Part shown: positions 10,228-17,311 of the stretch, piece by piece | Layout: every line of letters starts with the position of its first letter | How positions within the stretch are numbered: position 1 is the stretch's first letter | NCBI RefSeq assembly: GCF_900110265.1 | Contig: NZ_FODB01000032.1 | Location: forward strand, 1-41,853 | DNA length: 41,853 nucleotides | Reading direction: 5' to 3' | Origin: Vreelandella aquamarina | GTDB taxonomy: Bacteria > Pseudomonadota > Gammaproteobacteria > Pseudomonadales > Halomonadaceae | Translations under genes and position numbers: made by a program | The notes under the pieces: model-generated | The model's database searches: none | The model's input: only the letters and a program-made list of their open reading frames with translations | What the model was told of the DNA's origin: nothing

Positions 10228-11214
10228 ATGCGTCAGCCACTCTCCACACCCAGCCAACTGCGTGAAAGTGCACTGCGCACCTTGCAAATCGAGCAAGCGG
10301 CTATTGGCGGCTTGCAAGCCAAGCTAGATGAAAGCTTTGACCACGCCTGTCAGCTTATGCTTGCCTGTCAGGGACGCGTGGTAGTCACCGGCATGGGAAA
10401 GTCAGGTCATATCGCCGGCAAAATCGCAGCTACCCTAGCCAGCACAGGCACTCCAGCCTTTTTTGTTCACCCAGGTGAAGCCAGCCATGGCGACTTGGGC
10501 ATGATTACCCGCGCCGATGTGGTTTTGGCACTCTCTAACTCCGGTGAAACCGCTGAAGTAACGGCCCTACTCCCGCTACTCAAGCGACTTGGCACACCGC
10601 TAGTCAGTATGACTGGCCGCCCAGGCTCCACTCTTGCACAGCACTCAGACGCCCACCTGGATAGCGGTGTAGAACGAGAAGCCTGCCCGCTTGACCTAGC
10701 ACCCACCAGCTCCACCACCGCCGCCCTTGCCCTAGGCGACGCCCTTGCTGTTGCCCTATTGGAAGCACGGGGCTTTACCGCTGAAGACTTTGCCCTCTCT
10801 CACCCTGGCGGCAGCCTCGGTAAGCGCTTACTACTGCGTGTTAGCGACTTAATGCACGATGGCTCACGGCTCCCTCAAGTAGCGCTGGGCAGCCCGCTGC
10901 GCGATGCACTACTTGAGATAACACGCCAAGGGCTGGGCTTTACCTGCGTGGTGGATAGCGAAGGCCGTCTTGCCGGGGTCTATACCGACGGCGACTTGCG
11001 TCGCACGCTAGACCAATACCACGACCTGCGCGATGTTCAGGTAGATCACGTAATGACGCGCCCCGGCAAGCGCATTGGTCCAGACGTACTAGCTGCCGAA
11101 GCGGTGCGCATTATGGAAGATAACCGTATCACTGCACTGGCTGTTGTTGATGAACAGCAGCGCCCCATCGGCGCGCTGCATATGCATGACCTGCTTGCCA
11201 GCGGCGTTATTTAA
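10228..11214 (+). CDS. kdsD: D-arabinose 5-phosphate isomerase
   Basis: The 328-residue enzyme converts D-ribulose 5-phosphate to D-arabinose 5-phosphate, the first step towards KDO for lipopolysaccharide. An N-terminal SIS sugar-isomerase domain (about 40-175) contains VVTGMGKSGHIAGKIAATL and FFVHPGEASHGDLGM. Two CBS domains follow (about 205-265 and 270-328). The C terminus ends in the family-typical HMHDLLASGVI. It is the first gene of the kdsD-kdsC-lptC-lptA-lptB series and lies 42 nt before the chosen kdsC start. The ribosome site before ATG 10228 is weak (ACGAGAC). Confidence 0.97.
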   Translation: MRQPLSTPSQLRESALRTLQIEQAAIGGLQAKLDESFDHACQLMLACQGRVVVTGMGKSGHIAGKIAATLASTGTPAFFVHPGEASHGDLGMITRADVVLALSNSGETAEVTALLPLLKRLGTPLVSMTGRPGSTLAQHSDAHLDSGVEREACPLDLAPTSSTTAALALGDALAVALLEARGFTAEDFALSHPGGSLGKRLLLRVSDLMHDGSRLPQVALGSPLRDALLEITRQGLGFTCVVDSEGRLAGVYTDGDLRRTLDQYHDLRDVQVDHVMTRPGKRIGPDVLAAEAVRIMEDNRITALAVVDEQQRPIGALHMHDLLASGVI

Positions 11215-11256
11215 CGACTTTATACTGCTTTTTTGGCAATGGATGATGGAGGCTTT

Positions 11257-11799
11257 ATGGCCCTACCTGATGCACTACTCGACCGGCTTCGCCGCGTAAA
11301 ACTGCTTGCGATTGATGTAGACGGTGTACTTACTGACGGCCGTCTCTATTTTCAGGCTGACGGTATCGAAATCAAAGCGTTTCACACCCAGGACGGTCAT
11401 GGCCTGAAGTTACTCAAGCGTGTCGGCATCCATGTGGCGCTGATTACCGGCCGTGATTCACCTATGGTGAGCCAGCGCGCTGCTGCCTTAGGAATCACTC
11501 ACGTGCACCAGGGCTGTGAAGACAAACTCACTACCCTGAGAGCGCTTTGTCAGCGGCTTGATATCACCTTAGAACAGGTCGCCTACTGTGGAGATGACCT
11601 ACCTGATCTTGCTCCGATCAAGCGCTCCGGTGTCGGTATTACGGTCCCCAATGCTCCGGACTACATGCACCCCCATGCCGACTGGATCACTGAACGCCTT
11701 GGCGGACACGGGGCTGTGCGTGAAATTTGCGATACGCTCCTAACGTCCCAAGGGCACTGGGATGCCGTACTCGATACGTATCTGCACGGACAGCCATAA
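11257..11799 (+). CDS. kdsC: 3-deoxy-D-manno-octulosonate 8-phosphate phosphatase
   Basis: KdsC removes phosphate from KDO 8-phosphate to give KDO. It belongs to the HAD superfamily: nucleophile D20 and acid/base D22 in AIDVDGVLTDG, Thr motif in ALITGRDS, and the third motif in YCGDDLPDL. I prefer the ATG at 11257 because GGAGG lies at 11248-11252, 4 nt upstream, giving 180 residues; in-frame starts at 11239 (ATG) or 11233 (TTG) are possible and would give 186 or 188. The protein is cytoplasmic and probably tetrameric like its relatives. The stop overlaps the lptC start as TAATG. Confidence 0.95.
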   Translation: MALPDALLDRLRRVKLLAIDVDGVLTDGRLYFQADGIEIKAFHTQDGHGLKLLKRVGIHVALITGRDSPMVSQRAAALGITHVHQGCEDKLTTLRALCQRLDITLEQVAYCGDDLPDLAPIKRSGVGITVPNAPDYMHPHADWITERLGGHGAVREICDTLLTSQGHWDAVLDTYLHGQP

Positions 11800-12371
11800 T
11801 GCGCTTTAGGGTAAGAAAACGGGTCTGGATCACGGCAATGGTCATCGCCCTAGGCGGCGTGCTGGTTTGGCTAGACCCTCGCGGCCCCCAGGAGACTGAG
11901 ATTGACTCTGAAGCTCGTGCCCAGGAACCTGGGCACGTATTAGAGAATGCCGAAATTACCCTATTTGGCGAAACAGGCACTATTCAGCAATCTCTGGTAA
12001 CCCCACGGCTGGTGCATACTCCGCAAACGGCAATGACTGACGTGTTGTCACCCCGTGCCACGCTGTTTGATAGCGAACAACGTGAGTGGCTCGCCACGGC
12101 GAACACTGGCACCCTCAATACTGAAACCCAAGCATTAACATTGGCAGGCTCCGCGCGGCTACTAGCGCCTGAAGAGGGGTGGCAGCTTGATAGCGAACTA
12201 TTAAACTACGACGGGACCACCCGGCATGCCTGGAGCGACACCCACGTAGTGTTGCAGCAGCCCCCTCAGCGTATGGAAGCCTCCCGAATGGATGTATGGC
12301 TGGATGACAGCCAAGTCCGTTTAACCAACAACGTGCGCGGCGTTCATCCGCCGGCCACCCGTTCCCCTTAG
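11799..12371 (+). CDS. lptC: LptC, inner-membrane LPS transport protein (C terminus abuts an inserted IscB element)
   Basis: Starting at ATG 11799 (TAATG overlap with kdsC), the product is 190 residues. One membrane anchor (about 7-23, VWITAMVIALGGVLVWL) precedes a periplasmic beta-jellyroll of LptC type (AEITLFGETGTIQQSLVTPRL region and LTLAGSARLLAPEEGWQL). LptC links LptB2FG to LptA in the trans-periplasmic LPS bridge. The frame ends at TAG 12369-12371, right where the IscB element begins, after the residues RGVHPPATRSP. Whether this is the native C terminus or one created or shortened by the insertion cannot be decided here. The C-terminal edge strand is what contacts LptA in E. coli. The core domain looks intact, so the gene is probably functional. 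Confidence 0.92.
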   Translation: MRFRVRKRVWITAMVIALGGVLVWLDPRGPQETEIDSEARAQEPGHVLENAEITLFGETGTIQQSLVTPRLVHTPQTAMTDVLSPRATLFDSEQREWLATANTGTLNTETQALTLAGSARLLAPEEGWQLDSELLNYDGTTRHAWSDTHVVLQQPPQRMEASRMDVWLDDSQVRLTNNVRGVHPPATRSP

Positions 12372-12375
12372 GAGT

Positions 12376-12660
12376 CGCGGTCAACTACCCCCGCCTGAAG
12401 GCGGGAGCTTGTGACAACAAGCCCGGTTGACCAGGGAGAGCGGTAGCCAACCCGCTACGTTGATAACAGGTCGCCAAGACTCACCCACGGATGCTTCCTC
12501 AGTCCGTGGCTCTGAAAGGTCAAGATCATGCTGGCGCAAGGTAAAACGCCGAAGATCTTGATCGCTGCCACAAGGCAGGAGCCGGTTATCGACATTCCCG
12601 AGGGGAGACGGGGCGCAAGCCCCGCGACACAAGGTCCGTAAGGGCATTGATTAGGAGGAA
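12376..12660 (+). ncRNA. Predicted omegaRNA of IscB, with guide at its 5' end
   Basis: This 285-nt gene-free stretch directly 5' of iscB is dense in hairpins on the plus strand: 12390-12395 with 12400-12405 (loop TGAA); 12407-12412 with 12417-12422 (GCTTGT/ACAAGC); 12439-12443 with 12452-12456; 12485-12491 with 12503-12509 (CCACGGA/TCCGTGG); 12520-12527 with 12554-12561 (TCAAGATC/GATCTTGA), containing 12533-12536 with 12547-12550; 12565-12569 with 12574-12578; and 12609-12613 with 12620-12624. In characterised IscB loci the omegaRNA lies exactly here and its first ~16 nt, copied from DNA outside the left end, is the guide. That places the guide approximately within 12355-12386, at or just past the lptC 3' end. 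The 5' boundary is inferred, not seen. Confidence 0.85.
12653..12658 (+). promoter_or_regulatory. Strong ribosome binding site of iscB at the omegaRNA 3' end
   Basis: AGGAGG is followed by 7 nt and the ATG at 12666, an optimal arrangement. It lies at the 3' edge of the predicted omegaRNA, so RNA folding or IscB binding could compete with ribosome access (inference). Confidence 0.8.
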
Positions 12661-12665
12661 ATCGC

Positions 12666-14036
12666 ATGGCGATTTTCGTACTGGACAAAAAGAAGCAGCC
12701 GCTGATGCCGTGCAGTGAAAAACGGGCTCGGTTGCTGCTACAGCGCGGGCGTGCCGTGGTGCATAAGCGCTATCCGTTCACGATCCGGCTGAAAGATCGA
12801 GTGGGCGGTAGCACGCAGCCACTAAGCCTGGGCATCGACCCTGGCAGCAAAACGACCGGGCTGGCGCTGATACGCGAACCGGACAGTCAGCAGCGGCATG
12901 TGCTGTGCCTGTTTGAACTAATCCATCGCGGTTATCAGATCAAAAAGGCATTACAACAACGCGCCGCCTTTCGGCGTCGCCGCCGCAGTGCCAACCTGCG
13001 TTACCGCGCCCCGCGCTTCAATAATCGCACCAAACCCAAGGGCTGGCTGGCACCGTCGCTGCAGCATCGCGTCGATACCGTCACGGCCTGGGTGAACCGG
13101 TTGAATCGTTTAGCGCCTGTAACCGCCATCAGCCAAGAGTTGGTGCGCTTTGATACGCAGAAGCTGGATAACCCCGAGATCAACGGCGTGGAGTACCAGC
13201 AAGGCACGCTGCTGGGCTACGAAGTACGCGAGTACCTGCTGGAAAAATGGGGCCGTGAATGTGCCTATTGCGGCACCGCCGATACGCCGCTGGAGATCGA
13301 GCATGTGATACCGCGCTCGCGGGGCGGCTCGAACCGCGTCAGTAATTTGACCCTAAGCTGCCACCCCTGCAACCAGAGCAAGGATGCGCTGTCACTGGTG
13401 GATTTTTTCGCCACTGACAAAGGCCTGAAAAAGCGCCTGAAAGCCAACGGCCACACCGCTAACGCTCGGCTTGAGCGTGTGCAGCGCCAGCTCAAGCAAC
13501 CGCTGCGCGATGCCAGCGCGATCAATGCCACGCGCTGGGCGCTGTTTAATGCGCTCAAAGCGACTAGCTTGCCGGTGGCTGTCGGCACCGGCGGTCGCAC
13601 CAAGTACAACCGCCAGCGACTGGGCATTCCTAAAACCCATGCTCTAGACGCGGCCTGTGTCGGTGCGTTCGACGCACTACATGCTTGGCAGGTGCCCACA
13701 TTAACCATCAAGGCGATGGGGCGTGGTAGCTATCAGCGCACCCGCTTAACGAAACACGGGTTTCCGCGTGGCTATCTGATGCGGCAGAAGCAGGTGCACG
13801 GCTTTCAAACCGGCGACATGGTGCGTGCGATGGTACCGACTGGCAAGAAAGCAGGTACCCATACGGGGCGTGTCGCGGTACGCAAAACCGGCAGTTTTAA
13901 CATCCAGACCGAACAGGGGGCCGTGCAAGGCATCTCGCACAAATACTGCACCCTCATCCAACGCGGTGATGGCTACGGCTATCACTTTACACCCTTCACC
14001 CACCTAACAGGAGGAGCGGGACAGGCGGTGGCGTAA
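12666..14036 (+). CDS. iscB: IscB, omegaRNA-guided HNH/RuvC DNA endonuclease
   Basis: The 456-residue product has the complete IscB architecture. The N-terminal PLMP domain contains QPLMPCS (11-17). RuvC-I has D58 in LGIDPGS. The arginine-rich bridge helix spans about 92-126 (AAFRRRRRSANLRYRAPRF). RuvC-II has E158 in ISQELVRFD. The HNH domain has zinc cysteines C199/C202 and C232/C235, E212-H213 in LEIEHVIPRSRGG, N227 and N236. RuvC-III has H325 and D328 in KTHALDAACVG. A C-terminal basic domain (about 345-445) is where IscBs read the target-adjacent motif. All catalytic residues are present and there is no frameshift, so activity is expected: guided cleavage of both DNA strands. It is the ancestor-type relative of Cas9 but lacks REC lobes. 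The HNH insertion separates it from TnpB/IsrB. It is co-directional with the lpt genes. Confidence 0.96.
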   Translation: MAIFVLDKKKQPLMPCSEKRARLLLQRGRAVVHKRYPFTIRLKDRVGGSTQPLSLGIDPGSKTTGLALIREPDSQQRHVLCLFELIHRGYQIKKALQQRAAFRRRRRSANLRYRAPRFNNRTKPKGWLAPSLQHRVDTVTAWVNRLNRLAPVTAISQELVRFDTQKLDNPEINGVEYQQGTLLGYEVREYLLEKWGRECAYCGTADTPLEIEHVIPRSRGGSNRVSNLTLSCHPCNQSKDALSLVDFFATDKGLKKRLKANGHTANARLERVQRQLKQPLRDASAINATRWALFNALKATSLPVAVGTGGRTKYNRQRLGIPKTHALDAACVGAFDALHAWQVPTLTIKAMGRGSYQRTRLTKHGFPRGYLMRQKQVHGFQTGDMVRAMVPTGKKAGTHTGRVAVRKTGSFNIQTEQGAVQGISHKYCTLIQRGDGYGYHFTPFTHLTGGAGQAVA

Positions 14037-14100
14037 CCCAGTCGCCCTGCGGGCGACGCGCTATCCCTCCCGGCGCTAAAGCACCGGGTTTCTCGCGCAA
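14037..14100 (+). mobile_element. Right end of the IscB element (two hairpins)
   Basis: After the iscB stop, a perfect 7-bp hairpin (GTCGCCC at 14041-14047 with GGGCGAC at 14051-14057, loop TGC) is followed by a second hairpin at 14069-14088 (CCCGG-C-GC, loop TAAA, GC-A-CCGGG, one C/A mismatch) and TTTCTCGC. Subterminal imperfect hairpins followed by a short linker are what TnpA recognises at IS200/IS605 right ends. The second hairpin with its trailing TTTCT could also act as a weak terminator upstream of lptA. The exact cleavage point, probably within about 14090-14100, is not determinable here. Confidence 0.75.
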
Positions 14101-14106
14101 AATCTG

Positions 14107-14610
14107 ATGAATGCTCTAATCCGCACTGCACTTCTTGCCCTAGCCGTGCCGCTTGTCACAATTGCACTGCCTGTAGCGGCACAAAACCAAGCGCCTATTC
14201 ATGTGGAGGCCGACCGGTTAGACCTTGACCAACGAGCAGGGACAGCCGTGTACACCGGTAACGTTGACATTCGCCAAGGCAATATGCAGCTACGCGGAGA
14301 GCGTGTCGAAATTCAGCGTAACAATGCTGGCGAGTTGTCTCGCGCCATCGCTACGGGCGAGCGTGCTTACTTGCGTAACCAAATTGAAGACCAAGAAACC
14401 CCTATAGAAGGCTGGGCGCGTCGGATTATTTATCACGTTTCCGAACGCCGGGTTGAGCTGATTGACCAAGCTGAGCTGACCCAGCAAGGAGATCACTTCC
14501 AAGGTGGACGTTTAGAGTACTTTATCGATCAAGAAGTAGTACAAGCACGCTCTGACGTTAGCGGCAGTGAAAATCAGCGTATTCGTATGACCCTTCAGCC
14601 CGAACAATAG
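14107..14610 (+). CDS. lptA: LptA (LptH), periplasmic LPS bridge protein
   Basis: The 167-residue product has a signal peptide (about 1-25, ending PVAAQ) and an OstA-like/LptA beta-jellyroll: [36 protein letters not shown] and [17 protein letters not shown] (segments of one fold). LptA polymerises or bridges between LptC and LptD to carry LPS across the periplasm and is essential in most relatives. The sequence TGATGA at 14105-14110 overlaps its start codon, consistent with a former TGATG or ATGA junction with lptC. No Shine-Dalgarno sequence is visible immediately upstream; the nearest purine-rich AGGAG is on the far side of the IscB element (12370-12374). Expression therefore has to cope with the insertion. 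Confidence 0.95.
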   Translation: MNALIRTALLALAVPLVTIALPVAAQNQAPIHVEADRLDLDQRAGTAVYTGNVDIRQGNMQLRGERVEIQRNNAGELSRAIATGERAYLRNQIEDQETPIEGWARRIIYHVSERRVELIDQAELTQQGDHFQGGRLEYFIDQEVVQARSDVSGSENQRIRMTLQPEQ

Positions 14611-14621
14611 GAAGTGGCCAC

Positions 14622-15380
14622 GTGGCAGCATCAACATCCCCAGCCCCCACACCAGTAAAAACGCTCTACGCCCATCATTTAGCGAAGAGCTATAAGCGCC
14701 GCCGTGTGGTTAAAGATATTAATCTGGAAATCACTCAAGGTAGCGTGGTTGGGCTACTTGGCCCTAATGGCGCAGGTAAAACCACCTCGTTTTATATGAT
14801 TGTGGGGTTGGTCAAATTGGATGCGGGCAAAGTAGGCATTGACGACCTTGACCTCACTCATGCTCCTATGCATGAACGCGCCATGGCAGGGATTGGTTAT
14901 CTACCCCAGGAAGCTTCCATCTTCCGCAAGCTCTCCGTGGCTGACAACATTATGGCCATTTTAGAGACACGCAAAGAGCTTGATCGAAGCGCCCGGGAAG
15001 CACAACTTGAGTTACTACTTGAAGATTTTCACATCACTCATATACGCGACAACTTAGGCATGAGTCTTTCTGGGGGCGAACGCCGCCGTGTTGAAATCGC
15101 CCGCTCTTTGGCCACCGAACCGGCCTTTATCCTGCTGGATGAACCTTTTGCCGGGGTTGACCCGATTTCCGTTGGGGAAATTAAAGCTATCATTCGAGCG
15201 TTAAAGAAACGCCACATTGGTGTATTGATCACCGACCATAACGTTCGTGAAACGCTGGATATTTGTGATATTGCCTACATTGTTGGCGACGGTCACATCA
15301 TTGCCAGTGGAAACGCCCAGGAAATCCTCAACAACCAGAAGGTTCGAGATGTCTATTTAGGCGCCGATTTCCGCCTTTAA
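14622..15380 (+). CDS. lptB: LptB, LPS export ABC transporter ATPase
   Basis: The 252-residue product starts at GTG 14622, 11 nt after lptA; AGGAAG lies shortly upstream. Walker [10 protein letters not shown] is at 47-55, followed by a Q-loop (YLPQEASIF), the signature [15 protein letters not shown] and Walker [15 protein letters not shown]-loop ITDHN and the C-terminal [17 protein letters not shown] are typical of LptB. As a dimer it powers LptFG to extract LPS from the inner membrane. lptF and lptG are not in this window, as usual. The gene has about ten extra N-terminal residues (Ser/Pro/Thr-rich) compared with E. coli LptB. Confidence 0.97.
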   Translation: MAASTSPAPTPVKTLYAHHLAKSYKRRRVVKDINLEITQGSVVGLLGPNGAGKTTSFYMIVGLVKLDAGKVGIDDLDLTHAPMHERAMAGIGYLPQEASIFRKLSVADNIMAILETRKELDRSAREAQLELLLEDFHITHIRDNLGMSLSGGERRRVEIARSLATEPAFILLDEPFAGVDPISVGEIKAIIRALKKRHIGVLITDHNVRETLDICDIAYIVGDGHIIASGNAQEILNNQKVRDVYLGADFRL

Positions 15381-15409
15381 ACAGTGACCTGCAGAAGCAT
15401 TTCTTTTAG

Positions 15410-15425
15410 TGGCATGCTTATTGCA
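15410..15425 (+). promoter_or_regulatory. Consensus-matching sigma54 (-24/-12) promoter upstream of rpoN
   Basis: TGGCATGCTTATTGCA matches the degenerate sigma54 consensus TGGCAYRNNNNTTGCW at every fixed position, with GG and GC in correct phase. It lies in the 105-bp lptB-rpoN gap, on the coding strand of rpoN, 60 nt before the start codon. Transcription would begin near 15436. I see no obvious enhancer-binding site close by. Confidence 0.7.
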
Positions 15426-15485
15426 CTTGCACCAAGCCATAACTCACTCTAGGGTGGAGCTTTCTGATTAACGAGTGGTTCTCAG

Positions 15486-16901
15486 ATGGTCATGAAAGCT
15501 TCTCTCCAATTGCGTATCGGCACACAGCTGACCATGACACCTCAGCTGCAGCAGGCTATCGCCCTGCTTCAGCTATCGACGCTGGACCTTCGTCAAGAAA
15601 TTCAGCAAGCGCTAGATGCCAATCCCATGCTTGAGCAAGAAGATGAGTTTGGCGAGCAGGCTGTCAGTGAGCCTCAAGAGGCTGAGTGGTCCGAGAGCAT
15701 CCCCAACGAACTCTCCGTCGACAGTGACTGGTCAGATACCTATCAAGACATAGGCAGCCTGGGTGGCAGCAGTGAAGGCCCCGACTTCGAGCGCCAAGCC
15801 GCTGGACAAAGCCTACATGGCCACCTGCTATGGCAACTGGCCATGACAGACTTTAGCCCGCGAGAATACGCCATCGCGGAAAGCCTGATTGATGCGCTGG
15901 ATGCCAACGGCTATCTCACCCAGCCGCTTAATGACATTCGGGAAGGATTAAAAGCCCAAGGCCATGACAGCTTAAGCCAGCGGGAAGTGGAAAATACCCT
16001 GCTGCGCTTGCAGCAATTTGAGCCCACCGGCGTCTTTGCCCGAGACCTGCGTGAATGCCTGATGCTGCAACTCGCCTCACTACCTGAGGACACCCCTCTG
16101 CTAATGCCCGCCAAACGGCTGGTTCGCCAGTTTTTGGAAGCATTAGGCAAAGACGATATGCGGCTTCTCAAGCGCCGTTTAAGCCTTGATGACGAGCAGC
16201 TTGACGATGTCATCCGTTTAATTCGCAGCCTTGACCCACGCCCTGGGAGCACCTATGGCGTTACCGACGACAGCTACATCACCCCCGACCTAGTCGTTCG
16301 GCACGACAATGAAGGTTGGCATTTAGAGCTCAATCCAGAAGCACTACCACGCTTGCGTATACAGCCCGACTACGCCAGCTTGATCAAACGCGCAGACAAA
16401 AGCCAAGACAACCAGTTCCTCAAAGAGCACCTCCAAGAAGCCCGCTGGCTGATCAAAAGCTTATCGAGTCGCAATGACACGCTGCTACGAGTTGGGCGTG
16501 AAATTATTGCACGCCAAATTGGCTTTCTGGAGCATGGCGAAGAAGCAATGAAACCGCTGATTTTAGCGGATATTGCTGAAGCGGTAGAGATGCACGAATC
16601 CACCATATCTCGTGTGACCACGCAGAAATTTATTCACACGCCGCGGGGCGTTTTCGAGCTTAAGTACTTCTTCTCAAGCCAGGTAAGCGGCCAAGACGGC
16701 GGCGACAGCCACTCCAGCACAGCCATTCGCGCCCGCATCAAAAAGCTGATTCAGGATGAGCCCTCAGGAAAACCGCTCTCCGATAGCCGCTTGGTGACTC
16801 TGCTTGAAGAGGGGGGCATTAGCGTTGCACGGCGTACTGTCGCAAAATACCGGGAGTCAATGGGCATTCCCTCGTCAAGTGAGCGCCGCCGTTTACGCTA
16901 G
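15486..16901 (+). CDS. rpoN: RNA polymerase sigma54 factor
   Basis: The product is 471 residues from ATG 15486; a second ATG at 15492 (MKASLQLRIG) matches the family N terminus equally well. Region I is the Gln/Leu-rich LTMTPQLQQAIALLQLSTLDL (about 15-35). An acidic region II follows (about 50-100). The core-binding and DNA-binding domains carry an HTH (ADIAEAVEMHESTISRVTTQK, about 360-380), and the RpoN box ARRTVAKYRE lies near the C terminus (about 449-458). RpoN directs transcription from -24/-12 promoters with enhancer-binding ATPases. It heads the conserved rpoN-hpf-ptsN-rapZ-npr cluster. A sigma54-type site directly upstream suggests autoregulation. Confidence 0.97.
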   Translation: MVMKASLQLRIGTQLTMTPQLQQAIALLQLSTLDLRQEIQQALDANPMLEQEDEFGEQAVSEPQEAEWSESIPNELSVDSDWSDTYQDIGSLGGSSEGPDFERQAAGQSLHGHLLWQLAMTDFSPREYAIAESLIDALDANGYLTQPLNDIREGLKAQGHDSLSQREVENTLLRLQQFEPTGVFARDLRECLMLQLASLPEDTPLLMPAKRLVRQFLEALGKDDMRLLKRRLSLDDEQLDDVIRLIRSLDPRPGSTYGVTDDSYITPDLVVRHDNEGWHLELNPEALPRLRIQPDYASLIKRADKSQDNQFLKEHLQEARWLIKSLSSRNDTLLRVGREIIARQIGFLEHGEEAMKPLILADIAEAVEMHESTISRVTTQKFIHTPRGVFELKYFFSSQVSGQDGGDSHSSTAIRARIKKLIQDEPSGKPLSDSRLVTLLEEGGISVARRTVAKYRESMGIPSSSERRRLR

Positions 16902-16938
16902 TTAAGCGGTACGTATGAACAAACTCAACGCAAGGGCT

Positions 16939-16965
16939 TTGCAATAGCGTAAAAAGGGTTACAAT
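16939..16965 (+). promoter_or_regulatory. Predicted promoter of hpf
   Basis: TTGCAA at 16939-16944 and TACAAT at 16960-16965 are 15 bp apart (16 bp if TTTGCA is taken as -35). They lie in the 97-bp rpoN-hpf gap, about 35 nt before the hpf start. The spacing is short, so it is a tentative sigma70 call. Confidence 0.45.
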
Positions 16966-16998
16966 CGAAGTACAGTCCGATGGATAAGGAGCACGTCA

Positions 16999-17307
16999 AT
17001 GCAAGTAAACATCACTGGTCATCACGTTGAACTGACTGACGCCTTGCGCGACTACGTTAACGAAAAGCTGCAGCGCGTTGAACGCCACTACGACAACATT
17101 ACCACGGTGCAAGTGACCTTATCTGTTGAGAAGGAGCGCCAGCAAGCAGCCTGCACACTGCACGCTGCCGGTGCAGACCTTCACGCCGAAGCGCTTGATA
17201 ACGACATGTATGCCGCTATTGATGCGCTAGCAGACAAAATCGATCGTCAACTCGTTAAACATAAGGAAAAAGCACAAGCTCGCGCCCAGGGCGCTGGTGT
17301 GCGTTAA
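16999..17307 (+). CDS. hpf: Ribosome hibernation-promoting factor (HPF/YfiA family)
   Basis: The 102-residue product begins MQVNITGHHVELTDALRDYV, the classic start of HPF proteins, and continues with KLQRVERHYDNITTVQVTLSV and YAAIDALADKIDRQL before a basic tail. It is the short type without the C-terminal dimerisation domain of long HPF. It binds the 30S subunit in the channel used by mRNA and tRNA and promotes inactive 100S ribosomes in stationary phase. AAGGAG at 16986-16991 with 7 nt spacing makes the start secure. Position between rpoN and ptsN is conserved across gammaproteobacteria. Confidence 0.96.
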   Translation: MQVNITGHHVELTDALRDYVNEKLQRVERHYDNITTVQVTLSVEKERQQAACTLHAAGADLHAEALDNDMYAAIDALADKIDRQLVKHKEKAQARAQGAGVR

Positions 17308-17311
17308 CTCA

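Larger units (their letters stand above)
12372..14100 (+). mobile_element. Non-autonomous IscB (ISC / IS200-IS605-like) element inserted between lptC and lptA
   Basis: The segment between the lptC stop and the lptA start contains a structured noncoding left part (omegaRNA), iscB, and a right end with two hairpins. All are characteristic of ISC elements of the IS200/IS605 group. No TnpA (Y1 HUH transposase) is encoded, so movement would need TnpA in trans. There are no terminal inverted repeats or obvious target duplication, as expected for this group. The outer limits are uncertain by roughly 15 nt on either side. kdsC-lptC and the lptA side are otherwise packed as in the usual lpt operon, which supports a recent-type insertion into a normally contiguous junction. 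Confidence 0.85.

Noticed and set aside
12355..12371. lptC as a broken pseudogene
   Set aside because: The anchor and the jellyroll core are complete and of normal length (190 residues). Only the last few residues may be changed by the insertion.
12381..12688. Minus-strand open frames opposite the omegaRNA region
   Set aside because: They are short, have no ribosome sites and run through the hairpin-rich noncoding region. The composition is explained by the structured RNA on the plus strand.
12666..14036. Alternative reading of the nuclease as Cas9, TnpB or a group-II-type maturase
   Set aside because: The PLMP domain, an HNH inserted in RuvC, the short length and absence of REC lobes fit IscB. 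TnpB and IsrB lack the HNH, and there is no reverse-transcriptase domain or CRISPR array.
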